Virus record (IMG/VR): IMGVR_UViG_3300009515_000020
Location: 1-26,682 of that record
DNA: 26,682 bases
DNA from: a virus
Strand: one strand, 5' to 3'
Shown here: piece by piece, positions 8,712 through 16,122 of the stretch
How positions within the stretch are numbered: the first letter of the stretch is position 1
How the letters are laid out: each line of letters opens with the position of its first letter
The notes under the pieces: model-generated
Database searches by the model: none
Told to the model about the DNA's origin: nothing
Seen by the model: only the letters and a program-made list of their open reading frames with translations
Position numbers and translations under genes: made by a program

Positions 8712-8935
8712 TTCAGGCGCTCCGCAAGTTTGGCGATGCCCTGGCGCAGGAAGCCGATGCCGAGGCCGCCGACGATCAGCGCGCCGGGCGGCAGTCCGTA
8801 GGCGCCCGTTGCCTCGCCGACCTGCGGCCAGATGACGCCGGCGATGCCGACGGCGATCATGAGCACGCTCTGGATGTAGCTCTTGAAGCCGTCGATGGGT
8901 CCGCCGTGGGCCAGTGTGTCGAGCAGGTTCTTCAT
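8708..8935 (-). CDS. holin-like two-helix membrane protein (75 aa)
   Basis: A 75-aa protein with two predicted membrane helices, about residues 20-39 (YIQSVLMIAVGIAGVIWPQV) and 50-65 (PGALIVGGLGIGFLRQ). It ends in a basic tail (KLAERLK). It starts 1 nt after the endolysin stop and overlaps the lipoprotein gene by 4 nt. Size, topology and position fit a holin or antiholin. Since 9771-10010 also encodes a two-helix protein, one may be the holin and the other an antiholin; the sequence does not decide which. Confidence 0.75.
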   Translation of the reverse strand: MKNLLDTLAHGGPIDGFKSYIQSVLMIAVGIAGVIWPQVGEATGAYGLPPGALIVGGLGIGFLRQGIAKLAERLK

Positions 8936-8936
8936 G

Positions 8937-9497
8937 TCAGTCTCCAGATAGTACGCGGGTCCGTACCCAGCCGTACAGGAAATCTTCGTTGTCGGGCCGC
9001 CCTTCGGCCAGCTCCAGGTAGCGATGTCCCTGCGAGCAGTTCAGCGCAGCCAGCAGCACTTGCTCGCCGTCCGCGCCGCGCTTGGTCAGGAACGATGACA
9101 AAGCCGTCGCCGTCTTCTGCCCGATGGCGCCGTCGACCACCAGGTCGGGGTAGTCGACCCCCTTACGGTTCAGCCCGTTCAGCCACCGCTGCAGCCAGAC
9201 ACTTGGCACGGTCGGGCCGAAGTTGACGCCGCTGTCCATGACCTCCTCGGCGATCACCTCGGAACGCAGCGTGATGAGATCGAAGCGGGGCTGCAGGTAG
9301 TACCGTTCGCGGTAGATTTTGATCGCCAGCGTGCGCGGCAGGCTCTGCATGTCGCCGTAGTAGCCTTCCCGCCGCGCCACCGCCAACGTGATGCCGTACC
9401 GGGTCGGCCCGCCCCGGTCGGACGGGTGTGCGCTGTAGTCGCCTTCGCGGGCAATGATGCCGTCGATCATGCGGGAGACGAACGCGGGGTCAGCCAT
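8937..9497 (-). CDS. endolysin, GH108-type N-acetylmuramidase (186 aa)
   Basis: The protein begins MADPAFVSRMIDGIIAREGD and continues YSAHPSDRGGPTRYGIT. This matches the glycosyl hydrolase 108 signature, with the probable catalytic Glu at residue 18. The C-terminal half (VDGAIGQKTATALSSFL, then QGHRYLELAEGRPDNEDFLYGWVRTR) fits the peptidoglycan-binding domain that usually follows. It should cleave the MurNAc-GlcNAc bond. ATG 9497 gives a TGATG 1-nt overlap with the spanin-like gene; GTG 9500 is an alternative. There is no signal peptide, so release through a holin is expected, and two candidates flank it. Confidence 0.93.
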   Translation of the reverse strand: MADPAFVSRMIDGIIAREGDYSAHPSDRGGPTRYGITLAVARREGYYGDMQSLPRTLAIKIYRERYYLQPRFDLITLRSEVIAEEVMDSGVNFGPTVPSVWLQRWLNGLNRKGVDYPDLVVDGAIGQKTATALSSFLTKRGADGEQVLLAALNCSQGHRYLELAEGRPDNEDFLYGWVRTRVLSGD

Positions 9498-9781
9498 CAC
9501 GGGCTAGTCCGCTTGCGCTCGGCCGCCAGCTCCACCGCCAGCCGGTCCATCGCCCGCTCCATTCGCTCGACGGACTGGTTGACGGCGATGAGCTGCTGTT
9601 CGACCCGCGCGATCCGCTCGCCGCTGGCCGAGTGCGAGGCCTGCAGACGATGGTCGGACAGGGCTTTTTCGGTAGCGTCCAGGCGGGCCTGGAACTGTCC
9701 CCATAGCACAGCCGCAACGACCAGTGAGGACAACAGTCCGACAGCGGCCCCGGACCAGCGGGCGAACTGCTCACTTCCCAT
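9497..9781 (-). CDS. membrane-anchored coiled-coil protein, i-spanin-like (94 aa)
   Basis: I chose ATG 9781 (MGSEQFARWSGAAVGLLSSL) over a longer in-frame start at 9997, whose extra 72 residues are Arg/Pro/Ser-rich out-of-frame translation of the holin gene. One N-terminal membrane helix (about residues 9-28) is followed by a long charged coiled coil (residues 32-90). That is the topology of an inner-membrane spanin (Rz-like) or of small holin-associated proteins. Its start lies 11 nt inside the 79-aa gene, and its TGA overlaps the endolysin ATG by one base. The spanin role is inferred from topology and place. Confidence 0.78.
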   Translation of the reverse strand: MGSEQFARWSGAAVGLLSSLVVAAVLWGQFQARLDATEKALSDHRLQASHSASGERIARVEQQLIAVNQSVERMERAMDRLAVELAAERKRTSP

Positions 9782-10010
9782 CTCGTCTGCTTTCCGTTTT
9801 ATAGCCGATACGTAAGCGACCGACCTGAGAAGCCAGCCAGCAGGCAAGCGTGTTAACCGCGACGACGACCTCGGGCGGGGCCGGGGTGACGTCCGGCCAC
9901 ATCCAATATAGGGCGGCGAACCCTCCGGCCGTGATAACACTTCCCGAAATTCCTCCGGTGCTGTTGAAGTGTTTTGGCCTGTACTTCGTAACGCCATTCA
10001 GCACGTCCAT
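9771..10010 (-). CDS. putative holin (79 aa)
   Basis: A 79-aa protein, MDVLNGVTKYRPKHFNSTGG..., with two hydrophobic helices (about residues 22-40, GSVITAGGFAALYWMWPDV, and 46-66, PEVVVAVNTLACWLASQVGRL). They are joined by a Pro-rich turn, and a basic tail follows (RIGYKTESRRDGK). This hairpin topology with a charged C-terminus is typical of class II phage holins. It is the first gene of the lysis cassette, 11 nt after the stop of the fibre-like gene, and overlaps the coiled-coil gene by 11 nt. Expected role: inner-membrane pore that triggers endolysin release. Confidence 0.8.
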   Translation of the reverse strand: MDVLNGVTKYRPKHFNSTGGISGSVITAGGFAALYWMWPDVTPAPPEVVVAVNTLACWLASQVGRLRIGYKTESRRDGK

Positions 10011-10021
10011 GCCTTAGCTTC

Positions 10022-11710
10022 CTAGGCCGACTTGCGGTGCCCCACCAGGTACGCGTCGCCTGTAAACACGGCTCCTCCGGTGAACAAAATCTGTACAGCG
10101 TCCACTGCCAACGTCGTAGCGATACACAAACCTGCCTGTTCAACTCGCATCCAGCTAGCCGTCGGAGAGCCAGCACGAGAATAACCACCACGAGTGTACA
10201 CCGATTTGTGGCCGGTCGCACTTAATTCCGACAGCTCGATCACGAGGTCCAGATACTCGTTCGCAGCGTTACCTACCCCGTCTCCGTCTCCGAAACCGGT
10301 CAGATGCATCTGCTCCTGGTCGTCAGGGTGGTAGAAGTCCGCATCGAAATTGTCGACATTGCGCCCGCTGAAACGGGACGAGTAGCTGTTGGGGTCATCC
10401 AGCCAGGTCGAGCCGGCATCGGTCGAAAACCGCAATGCCACGCCGGCTTCGTCCACATCCAGGCTACCGCGCAGGCGTAGCTCGAACTTGTAGTAGCTCG
10501 ACGTGATACCCGACGTGAAGGCAATAGTGCTAACGCCGGAAAGCCCCTGCTGGCCCTCCACAAGCGACACAGCACCGAACAGCACGCCGCCGGAACCGCC
10601 GGAGAGGCTAGCCTCGTCGGGCCAGATGACCATAGCCCAGTAGGCGCCGTCGACCAGTGAACCGCCGTTCCGCTGATTGCGAAGGTACATCGTGTCGGAA
10701 GTCCAGCTTCCGTACTGGTTCGGCACCAGCGACGTCGAACTCTCGGCGCTCTCGACGGAAAACGAGGTGAAGTAGGCTTCTCGGATATCGGGAATGTAGG
10801 CGTTGTCGACGACGACGGTCCAGCGACCGGTAGCGGTCTTGGTGACGCTGACGATGCCTACCGTTTTCTCGGTACCGCCGGGCTTCCATCGGATAGCCTG
10901 TGCCGACGTCTCCGGGGCACCTGTAGCGCCATTCACCCACTTGCCCGCAGCACTGTCGTAAATCAGCACATCGCCGTTGCTGGGCGCCGGAACCTCAACA
11001 TCGGTAAGGTCGTCGAGAGCGGTAGGAACCGAAATGTTGGCCCAAGAAACGGTGTCGACGCCATTGGTCTGCAGGACCTGGTTGACGTCGCCGAAGTCGG
11101 CTGGACCGATATCTATGTTGCCCTGTTGAGCGTCGCCGCCGTCTTGGGTGGCTGTTACAAGGGCGCCGCGGTAATTCCACTTTCGAATGTCGCTGAAGAC
11201 CAGCCCGTCTTCGTCGAGCAGCGACAGCGTAGAGGCGGCACCAAACGGTATTTCACTCCAGACCCCGGTGTAGTACATCCAGAGCGTACCGTCGTCGTCT
11301 TTGAAGAAGACCGCTCCGTCAGCTAGCGGCTCGCCGTTGTCGTCGGTCGTCGGAAGGTCCGGGCCTGGCGATAGCCAGTGCGCCCTGATCTCGCGGGTCT
11401 CATCGACCAGTACCTGCAGCAGCTCGGCGGTCGTGCGAACGCTGACAATGGTGCCGGCAGGAAAGGCGACAGGCGTTGTACCCTCTTCGCCGCGCTCGAT
11501 TGTCAAGTCGGCGACGTTGCGGTCCGTGCATTTGACGATCTCGATGTCGCCGGTAAGCCGGTTCTCCAGCGTCACCAGGAAGAACTGATCGCCCGTTGGC
11601 TCTGGAAACAGAGCTGCATCCGCGCCGGCAATGGAAGCTAGCGTGTCACTGTCGCTGATCGACCCCTGCAGCGTCGATGTGGCGTTGTTCGTGAATATGC
11701 GCTGTTCCAT
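10022..11710 (-). CDS. tail fibre/appendage protein with N-terminal adaptor domain (562 aa)
   Basis: The N-terminus (residues 1-105) has a pattern S-x-L ... LFPEPTGDQFFLVTLE ... EIVKCTDR ... LTIERGEEGTTPVAF-AG-V, also seen in the collar protein just upstream. This is a typical fibre-to-virion attachment module. The middle holds WMYYTGVWSEIPFG and a LQTNGVDTVSWANISVP segment common in phage fibre shafts. The C-terminal half is a beta-rich domain (KFELRLRGSLDVDEAGVALR, then TRGGYSR) suited to receptor or glycan binding. No catalytic motif is obvious. It follows the collar gene by 4 nt and precedes the lysis genes. Confidence 0.85.
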   Translation of the reverse strand: MEQRIFTNNATSTLQGSISDSDTLASIAGADAALFPEPTGDQFFLVTLENRLTGDIEIVKCTDRNVADLTIERGEEGTTPVAFPAGTIVSVRTTAELLQVLVDETREIRAHWLSPGPDLPTTDDNGEPLADGAVFFKDDDGTLWMYYTGVWSEIPFGAASTLSLLDEDGLVFSDIRKWNYRGALVTATQDGGDAQQGNIDIGPADFGDVNQVLQTNGVDTVSWANISVPTALDDLTDVEVPAPSNGDVLIYDSAAGKWVNGATGAPETSAQAIRWKPGGTEKTVGIVSVTKTATGRWTVVVDNAYIPDIREAYFTSFSVESAESSTSLVPNQYGSWTSDTMYLRNQRNGGSLVDGAYWAMVIWPDEASLSGGSGGVLFGAVSLVEGQQGLSGVSTIAFTSGITSSYYKFELRLRGSLDVDEAGVALRFSTDAGSTWLDDPNSYSSRFSGRNVDNFDADFYHPDDQEQMHLTGFGDGDGVGNAANEYLDLVIELSELSATGHKSVYTRGGYSRAGSPTASWMRVEQAGLCIATTLAVDAVQILFTGGAVFTGDAYLVGHRKSA

Positions 11711-11714
11711 CGGC

Positions 11715-12419
11715 CTACAGCTTCATTATGAAGACGGCGGCGTAATAGGGTGGGAGCACCCCCGTGATCGTATGCTGGTGGGCAGGCTCCTGGACAATCG
11801 CGTGCTGGTGCGAGACTGCTGAGACGTTGGTATCGGGAGCGTCATCAGTCTCAACTGCCTGTACAGCACCGCTCGCCGGCACATCCCCGCCGTGATCGTG
11901 AACACCGCCGAGATTAACAGTCCACTCATCGCTCCCACCAACATCAGCAGGATTGCGATCACCGCCAGCGCCGAGCAGAAAACGGTCGCGCAGATCGGGA
12001 GTACCTTCCGTGCCGTCGCACAAAGTCCAACCGGCCGGGATAGACCCGATGGCGCCGTGCCACATGATGATGGTGTTTTGCGGGACATTGTAGAAGTTAC
12101 CCCAAAATGCCACGAGCGCCTCCGCAGGTTCACTGTCCAAGACCAGCTCGACACGCGAGCCGAAAGCGAATGGCTGCGGCGAGGTGGCAAGCTGACCTCT
12201 GACCACGGTCAAGACATTACCAGTTCGAGCGGTCAGAAGCACGCTTTCACGCACTGCGCCGTCAGGTGAAGCCAGGGTCAGGTATATCGCATCCAGGCCG
12301 GCTGAATTAGGGTCGGGAAACAGGTTCTGGTCGGTCGATACGATATTCAACGACGTAGTGCCCGCATTCACAGCCACGACAAGCGAGGAGACGATCAGGC
12401 CGTAGACGTGAGCTGCCAT
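11715..12419 (-). CDS. tail collar-domain fibre protein (234 aa)
   Basis: Residues about 113-153 (PQNTIIMWHGAIGSIPAGWT, then LCDGTEGTPDLRDRFLLGAG) are a textbook phage tail-collar domain. They are followed by a His-rich stretch (GGVHDHGGDV ... SHQHAIVQEPAHQHTITG) that in related fibres coordinates metal ions along the trimer axis. The C-terminus LPPYYAAVFIMKL is the usual ending. Residues 1-100 share the LFPDP ... RESVLLTAR ... LTVVRGQLATSPQPF pattern with the next gene, so both probably attach at equivalent virion sites. Its ATG overlaps the TGA of the upstream 104-aa gene. Confidence 0.93.
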   Translation of the reverse strand: MAAHVYGLIVSSLVVAVNAGTTSLNIVSTDQNLFPDPNSAGLDAIYLTLASPDGAVRESVLLTARTGNVLTVVRGQLATSPQPFAFGSRVELVLDSEPAEALVAFWGNFYNVPQNTIIMWHGAIGSIPAGWTLCDGTEGTPDLRDRFLLGAGGDRNPADVGGSDEWTVNLGGVHDHGGDVPASGAVQAVETDDAPDTNVSAVSHQHAIVQEPAHQHTITGVLPPYYAAVFIMKL

Positions 12420-12733
12420 CAGTCATCCCTTACGCGAAAGTCGATCTCGACCTCTTTGATCTGCCCAATCGTAGTCGTGACGAGGAGGGTAAGGGTGTAG
12501 GTGATGCCGTCTTCGCCGCCTTCGACGAAGAACGAAAACTCTTGAGAAGTCTCGGGAACGGTAAGCTCGTCGACGCTGATCGGAGGTTCGGTCGGTATGG
12601 GGAAGGGCTGGCGCACCGCAACGCTGTCGGCTACGTCAGTGACGTACTCCGTCTCGTTGGTCATCCACGGTACCATGCTGACGACATACCGCTTCCGTTC
12701 TGCCGGCTGCTTCCTGAATGTGGCTATGCGCAT
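12419..12733 (-). CDS. putative fibre-tail adaptor protein (104 aa)
   Basis: The sequence starts MRIATFRKQPAERKRYVVSM and continues PWMTNETEYVTDVADSVAV, then a beta-sandwich-like half ending EVEIDFRVRDD. Small proteins opening with a xFxKQPAExxxYxxDxxxW-like pattern are annotated in many phages as phage fibre-tail adaptors. They sit directly upstream of collar or fibre genes, exactly as here. It ends with an ATGA overlap with the collar gene. The family match is from memory of the pattern, so I hold it at moderate confidence; a small virion protein is near certain. Confidence 0.8.
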   Translation of the reverse strand: MRIATFRKQPAERKRYVVSMVPWMTNETEYVTDVADSVAVRQPFPIPTEPPISVDELTVPETSQEFSFFVEGGEDGITYTLTLLVTTTIGQIKEVEIDFRVRDD

Positions 12734-12772
12734 CGTTTTGCTTCCCTACTTGGTCACCACACCCTACCACAA

Positions 12773-13981
12773 TCAGGGCGTTGCCTCCGTCAAGGTAATT
12801 AAGTCATCCGTCCAAGCGATATAACCGTCGTCGGGGTTCTTCTTGCCGGCAACGATTATTCGACCGTTTACCCCGTGGTCCGTTGTATATGCTGCTTTTA
12901 CGAGGTACTGGACATTCGCTGGGACACTAAGCGTATCGAAAGACAAAAAATCAGTGGTAAAAGCCAAAATTGGATCACCTCCTAAATCGTCGCACACAAA
13001 AACAATCTTTTCCATATCGGTAGCATCAATAACCCACTTAAAATTAATAACATCAGAAACACTAGTAACTACCCATGAAGAACCATCAACGCTTGTCCAT
13101 ATTGCAATAAGCGGGCTAAACCCTGTGCGTACCCCGCAAGCAATAAACAAACTTAAACGCTCAGACCATATAACGTCGATGACATTTACAACTCCCCCAG
13201 CAACAGCGGACGCCGGTGTCCAGGTATCACCATCGTCATCCGAATAGTTAAAAACGATACCCCCTGCAAGAGCAACACCACAAATAACTAAGCGAGCAAG
13301 AGAAGGTGAGTAAGCAAGACGGTTAAATATACCCGCACCGCCAGCCCCCGACGTCAAAGCATTACTGACACTCCAAGAAAGCGCATCAGGGCTAAAATGT
13401 AAATCGCCAGGTGCTTCTTGATCTGACGGTATAACGATATACCGCTGCGGAACCCTTATAAGAGCCTTGCCTCCACCGACTGGCATGTCGTTATCGAATA
13501 ACCACGACACACCATTATCGACGCTCCGCATAGATGGCGCCGGTATAGGGTTATTAACTTCAACGCCCACAGAGACAAATTGCTCATCCGTAGGGTCGTA
13601 AATAGTATCAAGCCACGCCCCTTCATCGGCGTCTGCATTTACGACTTTGGCCCACTTCTTCCCGCTAGCACTAACCATAATAGCCGGAGGACCGCCGCCG
13701 GCTGAATAAGAGTTCAGTACCCAATAGCAATTATTCCTAGCGACCCCGTATCCGAACCCGCAAAAAGAACCTGAGCCTGCTATGTCAAGAGAAGTGAGAG
13801 CTGATAACCCAGTAGCAGCAAACCAGGCATCGTCGTCTTCGCCGTAAGGACACTCGATGGGAGGCGCTACCGGAGCCGGCGGGGTAGCGACAATACCAAC
13901 GCGACGCACGACGCAGCCCTCCGCAGCCGGCGCAGTGCAGACTGGTTCACAGGCCACAACGGCTGTTTTGCAGTCGCTCAT
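12773..13981 (-). CDS. beta-propeller (BNR-like repeat) virion protein (402 aa)
   Basis: ATG 13981 (MSDCKTAVVACEPVC) gives a 4-nt ATGA overlap with the preceding gene and is preferred to 14005. After a Cys/Pro-rich N-terminus (residues 1-45) come repeated blades with Asp-box-like signatures. Examples are MRSVDNGVSWLFDND, LHFSPDALSWSVSNAL, NYSDDDGDTWTPAS, WTSVDGSSWVVTS and ILAFTTDFLSF. Such S-x-D-x-G-x-x-W motifs mark sialidase-type propellers, though no sialidase catalytic Arg triad could be identified. The gene is clearly AT-richer than its flanks after about codon 50, with many A/T-ending codons, suggesting the propeller was acquired separately. It probably acts in tail adsorption or as a tail-spike-associated protein; the substrate is unknown. 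Confidence 0.8.
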   Translation of the reverse strand: MSDCKTAVVACEPVCTAPAAEGCVVRRVGIVATPPAPVAPPIECPYGEDDDAWFAATGLSALTSLDIAGSGSFCGFGYGVARNNCYWVLNSYSAGGGPPAIMVSASGKKWAKVVNADADEGAWLDTIYDPTDEQFVSVGVEVNNPIPAPSMRSVDNGVSWLFDNDMPVGGGKALIRVPQRYIVIPSDQEAPGDLHFSPDALSWSVSNALTSGAGGAGIFNRLAYSPSLARLVICGVALAGGIVFNYSDDDGDTWTPASAVAGGVVNVIDVIWSERLSLFIACGVRTGFSPLIAIWTSVDGSSWVVTSVSDVINFKWVIDATDMEKIVFVCDDLGGDPILAFTTDFLSFDTLSVPANVQYLVKAAYTTDHGVNGRIIVAGKKNPDDGYIAWTDDLITLTEATP

Positions 13982-14238
13982 GGCGGCTCGCCCTCGCCTT
14001 CCCACTCGATCTCGTAGCTACGTCGTACCGTACACTCCCCGCAGCAGGTCACCAGCAGCGTGTTCTTCTCCTCCGACACGCAGGACGACTGGCACTCCGG
14101 CGGCACGCATATGAGGATACCCTGCAGAACGCTGACGGCTATCTCAGCGACAGCCGCCTCGAACCCACCGAACGCGTCCCACTGGATAGGATGAACGGCC
14201 TCGTGCACCAGGTAGCCATTGGTCTCGACGTCGTTCAT
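13978..14238 (-). CDS. small HEXXH-containing, Cys-rich protein (86 aa)
   Basis: An 86-aa protein with HEAVH at residues 12-16 (context YLVHEAVHPIQWDAFGGFEA), fitting the HEXXH zinc-metallopeptidase motif. Downstream acidic residues in FEAAVAEIA (E27, E32) could supply the third ligand. The second half contains six cysteines (44, 49, 53, 65, 66, 69), including CVPPECQSSC and CCGEC, which could bind metal or form disulfides. It is very short for a full peptidase, so this may be a mini-peptidase or a coincidental motif in a structural protein. It overlaps both neighbours by ATGA. Confidence 0.75.
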   Translation of the reverse strand: MNDVETNGYLVHEAVHPIQWDAFGGFEAAVAEIAVSVLQGILICVPPECQSSCVSEEKNTLLVTCCGECTVRRSYEIEWEGEGEPP

Positions 14239-14381
14239 ACCGCATTCACCGCGCTCTTACCGACCAGCGTCAGGTCTTGCGCACCTTTAAGCCGCATGAC
14301 CCAGACGCCATCGACCAGAACGTACCGCTCCGGCGGTCCGGGGGGTGGCGGCGGTGGCGGCGGCTTTACAGCCTGAACCAT
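14235..14381 (-). CDS. short octaproline-containing protein (48 aa)
   Basis: A short frame from ATG 14381 to TGA 14235-14237 encodes MVQAVK, eight prolines, then GPPERYVLVDGVWVMRLKGA and a short tail. It overlaps the 3' end of the 136-aa gene by 16 nt and the next gene by 4 nt (ATGA), the packing seen throughout this operon. The proline run makes an extended stalk in front of a small YVLVDGVWVMR beta motif. No function is recognised; a virion linker or fibre-tip peptide is conceivable. Confidence 0.65.
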   Translation of the reverse strand: MVQAVKPPPPPPPPGPPERYVLVDGVWVMRLKGAQDLTLVGKSAVNAV

Positions 14382-14776
14382 CGGAAGTCATCCAGACTAC
14401 CGGGACGAACCGTAATGCCGAACGGCTCGGCAACCAGGAACGGAAGGGTCGGCACGTCGTCCATGTAGGCCACCAGGTAGCGGGGGGAGCCCTCTCGGAA
14501 CATGACCACGGCCTGGATGATGCGTTCATGCTCGACACCGCTGAACGCCACCCCGCCGCCTACGGCATAGCCCAGCGTGCCGCTCTTGGCGCCGCCTATG
14601 TAGTTGTCGCCTTCCGCGGCAACTGTCGCCTCCGGTATGTGCGATACGAGCTGGTCCAGGTCGAGATCGGGTTCGTAGATGTCGTCGACCAGCAGCAGCC
14701 CGAAATCGTCAGCCACCCAATCCCACTGCTTGAGCAAGAACTTCTCGCGAGCGATGCCGTAGAGCGCGTTGGCCAT
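14366..14776 (-). CDS. phage structural protein (136 aa)
   Basis: The start MANALYGIAREKFLLKQWDW followed by VADDFGLLLVDD and a C-terminus with VVMFREGSPRYLVAYMDDVP matches a widespread class of small phage virion proteins. These open with a MANxLYxxGREKFL-type motif and lie between head-tail adaptors and fibre genes. The exact role is not established. It overlaps the upstream adaptor by one base (TAATG). Confidence 0.85.
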   Translation of the reverse strand: MANALYGIAREKFLLKQWDWVADDFGLLLVDDIYEPDLDLDQLVSHIPEATVAAEGDNYIGGAKSGTLGYAVGGGVAFSGVEHERIIQAVVMFREGSPRYLVAYMDDVPTLPFLVAEPFGITVRPGSLDDFRWFRL

Positions 14777-15405
14777 TAGCGTACTCGCGTACGTTGGCTC
14801 GATACGCCCGCAAAACTACGTGGAAAACGCCATGGGGCGAAGCCTCTGGTATAGCTGGCATTAGCCTGCACTCTGGCCTGCGCCCACCCCTGCCGAAATC
14901 GCGTCTGGTGGAGGACGGCAAGCTGTGCGTTCGACCAGGGGCGCGATGCTATACTGTAGAACCGTCCAAGAACCCCATCTAAAACAGCTTCGAAAAAGTA
15001 GTCGTAGATAAAGTCCGGAATGAAGCTGTCACAATCCTCGTCTTCGCAAACACTGTCGTCGAGCGTCAGAGTAACTACGATGTTCAACGCGTTTACTAGG
15101 TCGCGGGTTGGCGTATCTTTCAAAACAATCGTTCGAGGCTGCAAGATGTGGTAGCGAAACGGGACCTCGGAAATGTCGGCATAAAGAATATGGAGAATTT
15201 TCGAAACTGCGTCGTTAGGCACCATCTCGTACTCGTCGATGCCTTCTACGATATTCATCACCAAGCGGTCTCGCCATACGGTAGACCGCGTGAAGAACTC
15301 GTTGAGCGTGTTCTTCAGCTCTAGCTCTACGACAGGCGCGGTTACACCGGGGAGACGGGACATCACCGTGTCGAGCAGGCGGGCCTTGGTTCGATACACA
15401 GTCAT
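14776..15405 (-). CDS. tail adaptor protein (209 aa)
   Basis: I preferred ATG 15405 (MTVYRTKARLLDTVMSRLPG) because it makes a 4-nt ATGA overlap with the preceding gene; ATG 15417 is the longer alternative. The sequence is helical and acidic in the middle (VCEDEDCDSFIPDFIYDYFF), ending basic. Its place after a DUF6682-like adaptor and before small virion proteins suits a tail tubular/gatekeeper component of a short-tailed phage. Role inferred from position; no catalytic motif. Confidence 0.8.
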   Translation of the reverse strand: MTVYRTKARLLDTVMSRLPGVTAPVVELELKNTLNEFFTRSTVWRDRLVMNIVEGIDEYEMVPNDAVSKILHILYADISEVPFRYHILQPRTIVLKDTPTRDLVNALNIVVTLTLDDSVCEDEDCDSFIPDFIYDYFFEAVLDGVLGRFYSIASRPWSNAQLAVLHQTRFRQGWAQARVQANASYTRGFAPWRFPRSFAGVSSQRTRVR

Positions 15406-15737
15406 AGCGCCAACCACTGTTCGCGAGCGGCAACCATCAGGGCACTAGCTCGGCTATCGGGAGAAGCTTCCTCGTCTCGAATATACGCCCGTCCGGCAAC
15501 GTAGAGCGACAGTGACGGGCGATACATCTCGTCTACGGGTATCACCGAGCCGGCGACAACGGGCGTCAGCGCTTCGCGTAGCCCGACCAGGAACAGGTCT
15601 GGCCGAACGCGACGCATTTCGAGTAGCCCGTTCTCCAGCTCTCGGATCAGTTCTGCATCGGTGTAGCGATTTCCATCGGCGTCCTGCAGATGGACCCGGG
15701 CTTCAGCGATGATGTCATCAACGTCCAGGCTGGCCAT
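15402..15737 (-). CDS. head-tail adaptor, DUF6682-like (111 aa)
   Basis: MASLDVDDIIAEARVHLQDA, then RYTDAELIRELENGLLEMRR fits the N-terminal pattern of the DUF6682-type head-tail adaptors of podoviruses, helical proteins that dock on the portal ring. The rest, including MYRPSLSLYVAGRAYIRDEE, continues the family pattern. It overlaps the upstream 109-aa gene by 20 nt and the downstream adaptor by 4 nt. Confidence 0.82.
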   Translation of the reverse strand: MASLDVDDIIAEARVHLQDADGNRYTDAELIRELENGLLEMRRVRPDLFLVGLREALTPVVAGSVIPVDEMYRPSLSLYVAGRAYIRDEEASPDSRASALMVAAREQWLAL

Positions 15738-16047
15738 CTGGCATCAGCTCCGTAAGGAACTCGCTGGATCGGTTCGCTTCGTCGGGCAGAGCCCCCGTAG
15801 TGGCCGTGCCAGCTTCGGCAATTGACCCAGCCAAGTCCTCAACTTCGGAAAGAACCTCCGGTGCCGGGTCCTGTTCCTGCTCCGGTACCTGGGCAGAAGG
15901 GGCCTCGACGCCTGAAGGCGCCGCAGCCTGCACGAACTGGGCTTCTCGCTTTCGGAAACCCCTATTCCACCGGTAGAGAGCACCGCTCTTGCGGTGTTTT
16001 ACCCACTCGCCCAGCTTGAAGGTGCCCTCGATATCGTAGTCGGTCAT
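15718..16047 (-). CDS. small hypothetical protein following the capsid gene (109 aa)
   Basis: A 109-aa protein (MTDYDIEGTFKLGEWVKHRK, then SGALYRWNRGFRKREAQFV). A compact basic N-terminal half is followed by a disordered, Glu/Pro/Ala-rich tail (residues 45-109). GGAG lies 6 nt before ATG 16047. It lies directly after the capsid hairpin and overlaps the adaptor. It could be a head-completion or cement factor; no family recognised. Confidence 0.72.
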   Translation of the reverse strand: MTDYDIEGTFKLGEWVKHRKSGALYRWNRGFRKREAQFVQAAAPSGVEAPSAQVPEQEQDPAPEVLSEVEDLAGSIAEAGTATTGALPDEANRSSEFLTELMPDGQPGR

Positions 16048-16065
16048 GGCTGCTCCAGAAGTGAG

Positions 16066-16106
16066 GGGGTAGGGCCGGCAACACCTAAGTTGCCGGCCCG
16101 ATCCCC
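16066..16106 (-). terminator. strong hairpin downstream of the capsid gene
   Basis: GGGCCGGCAAC (16072-16082) pairs perfectly with GTTGCCGGCCC (16089-16099) across a 6-nt loop; outer GGGG/CCCC pairs extend it. On the minus strand it follows the capsid stop by about 25 nt. There is no T-run after it in that direction, so it may attenuate transcription or block 3' decay to raise capsid mRNA, rather than being a simple intrinsic terminator. Confidence 0.65.
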
Positions 16107-16122
16107 ACTACCCAGCCTAAGC

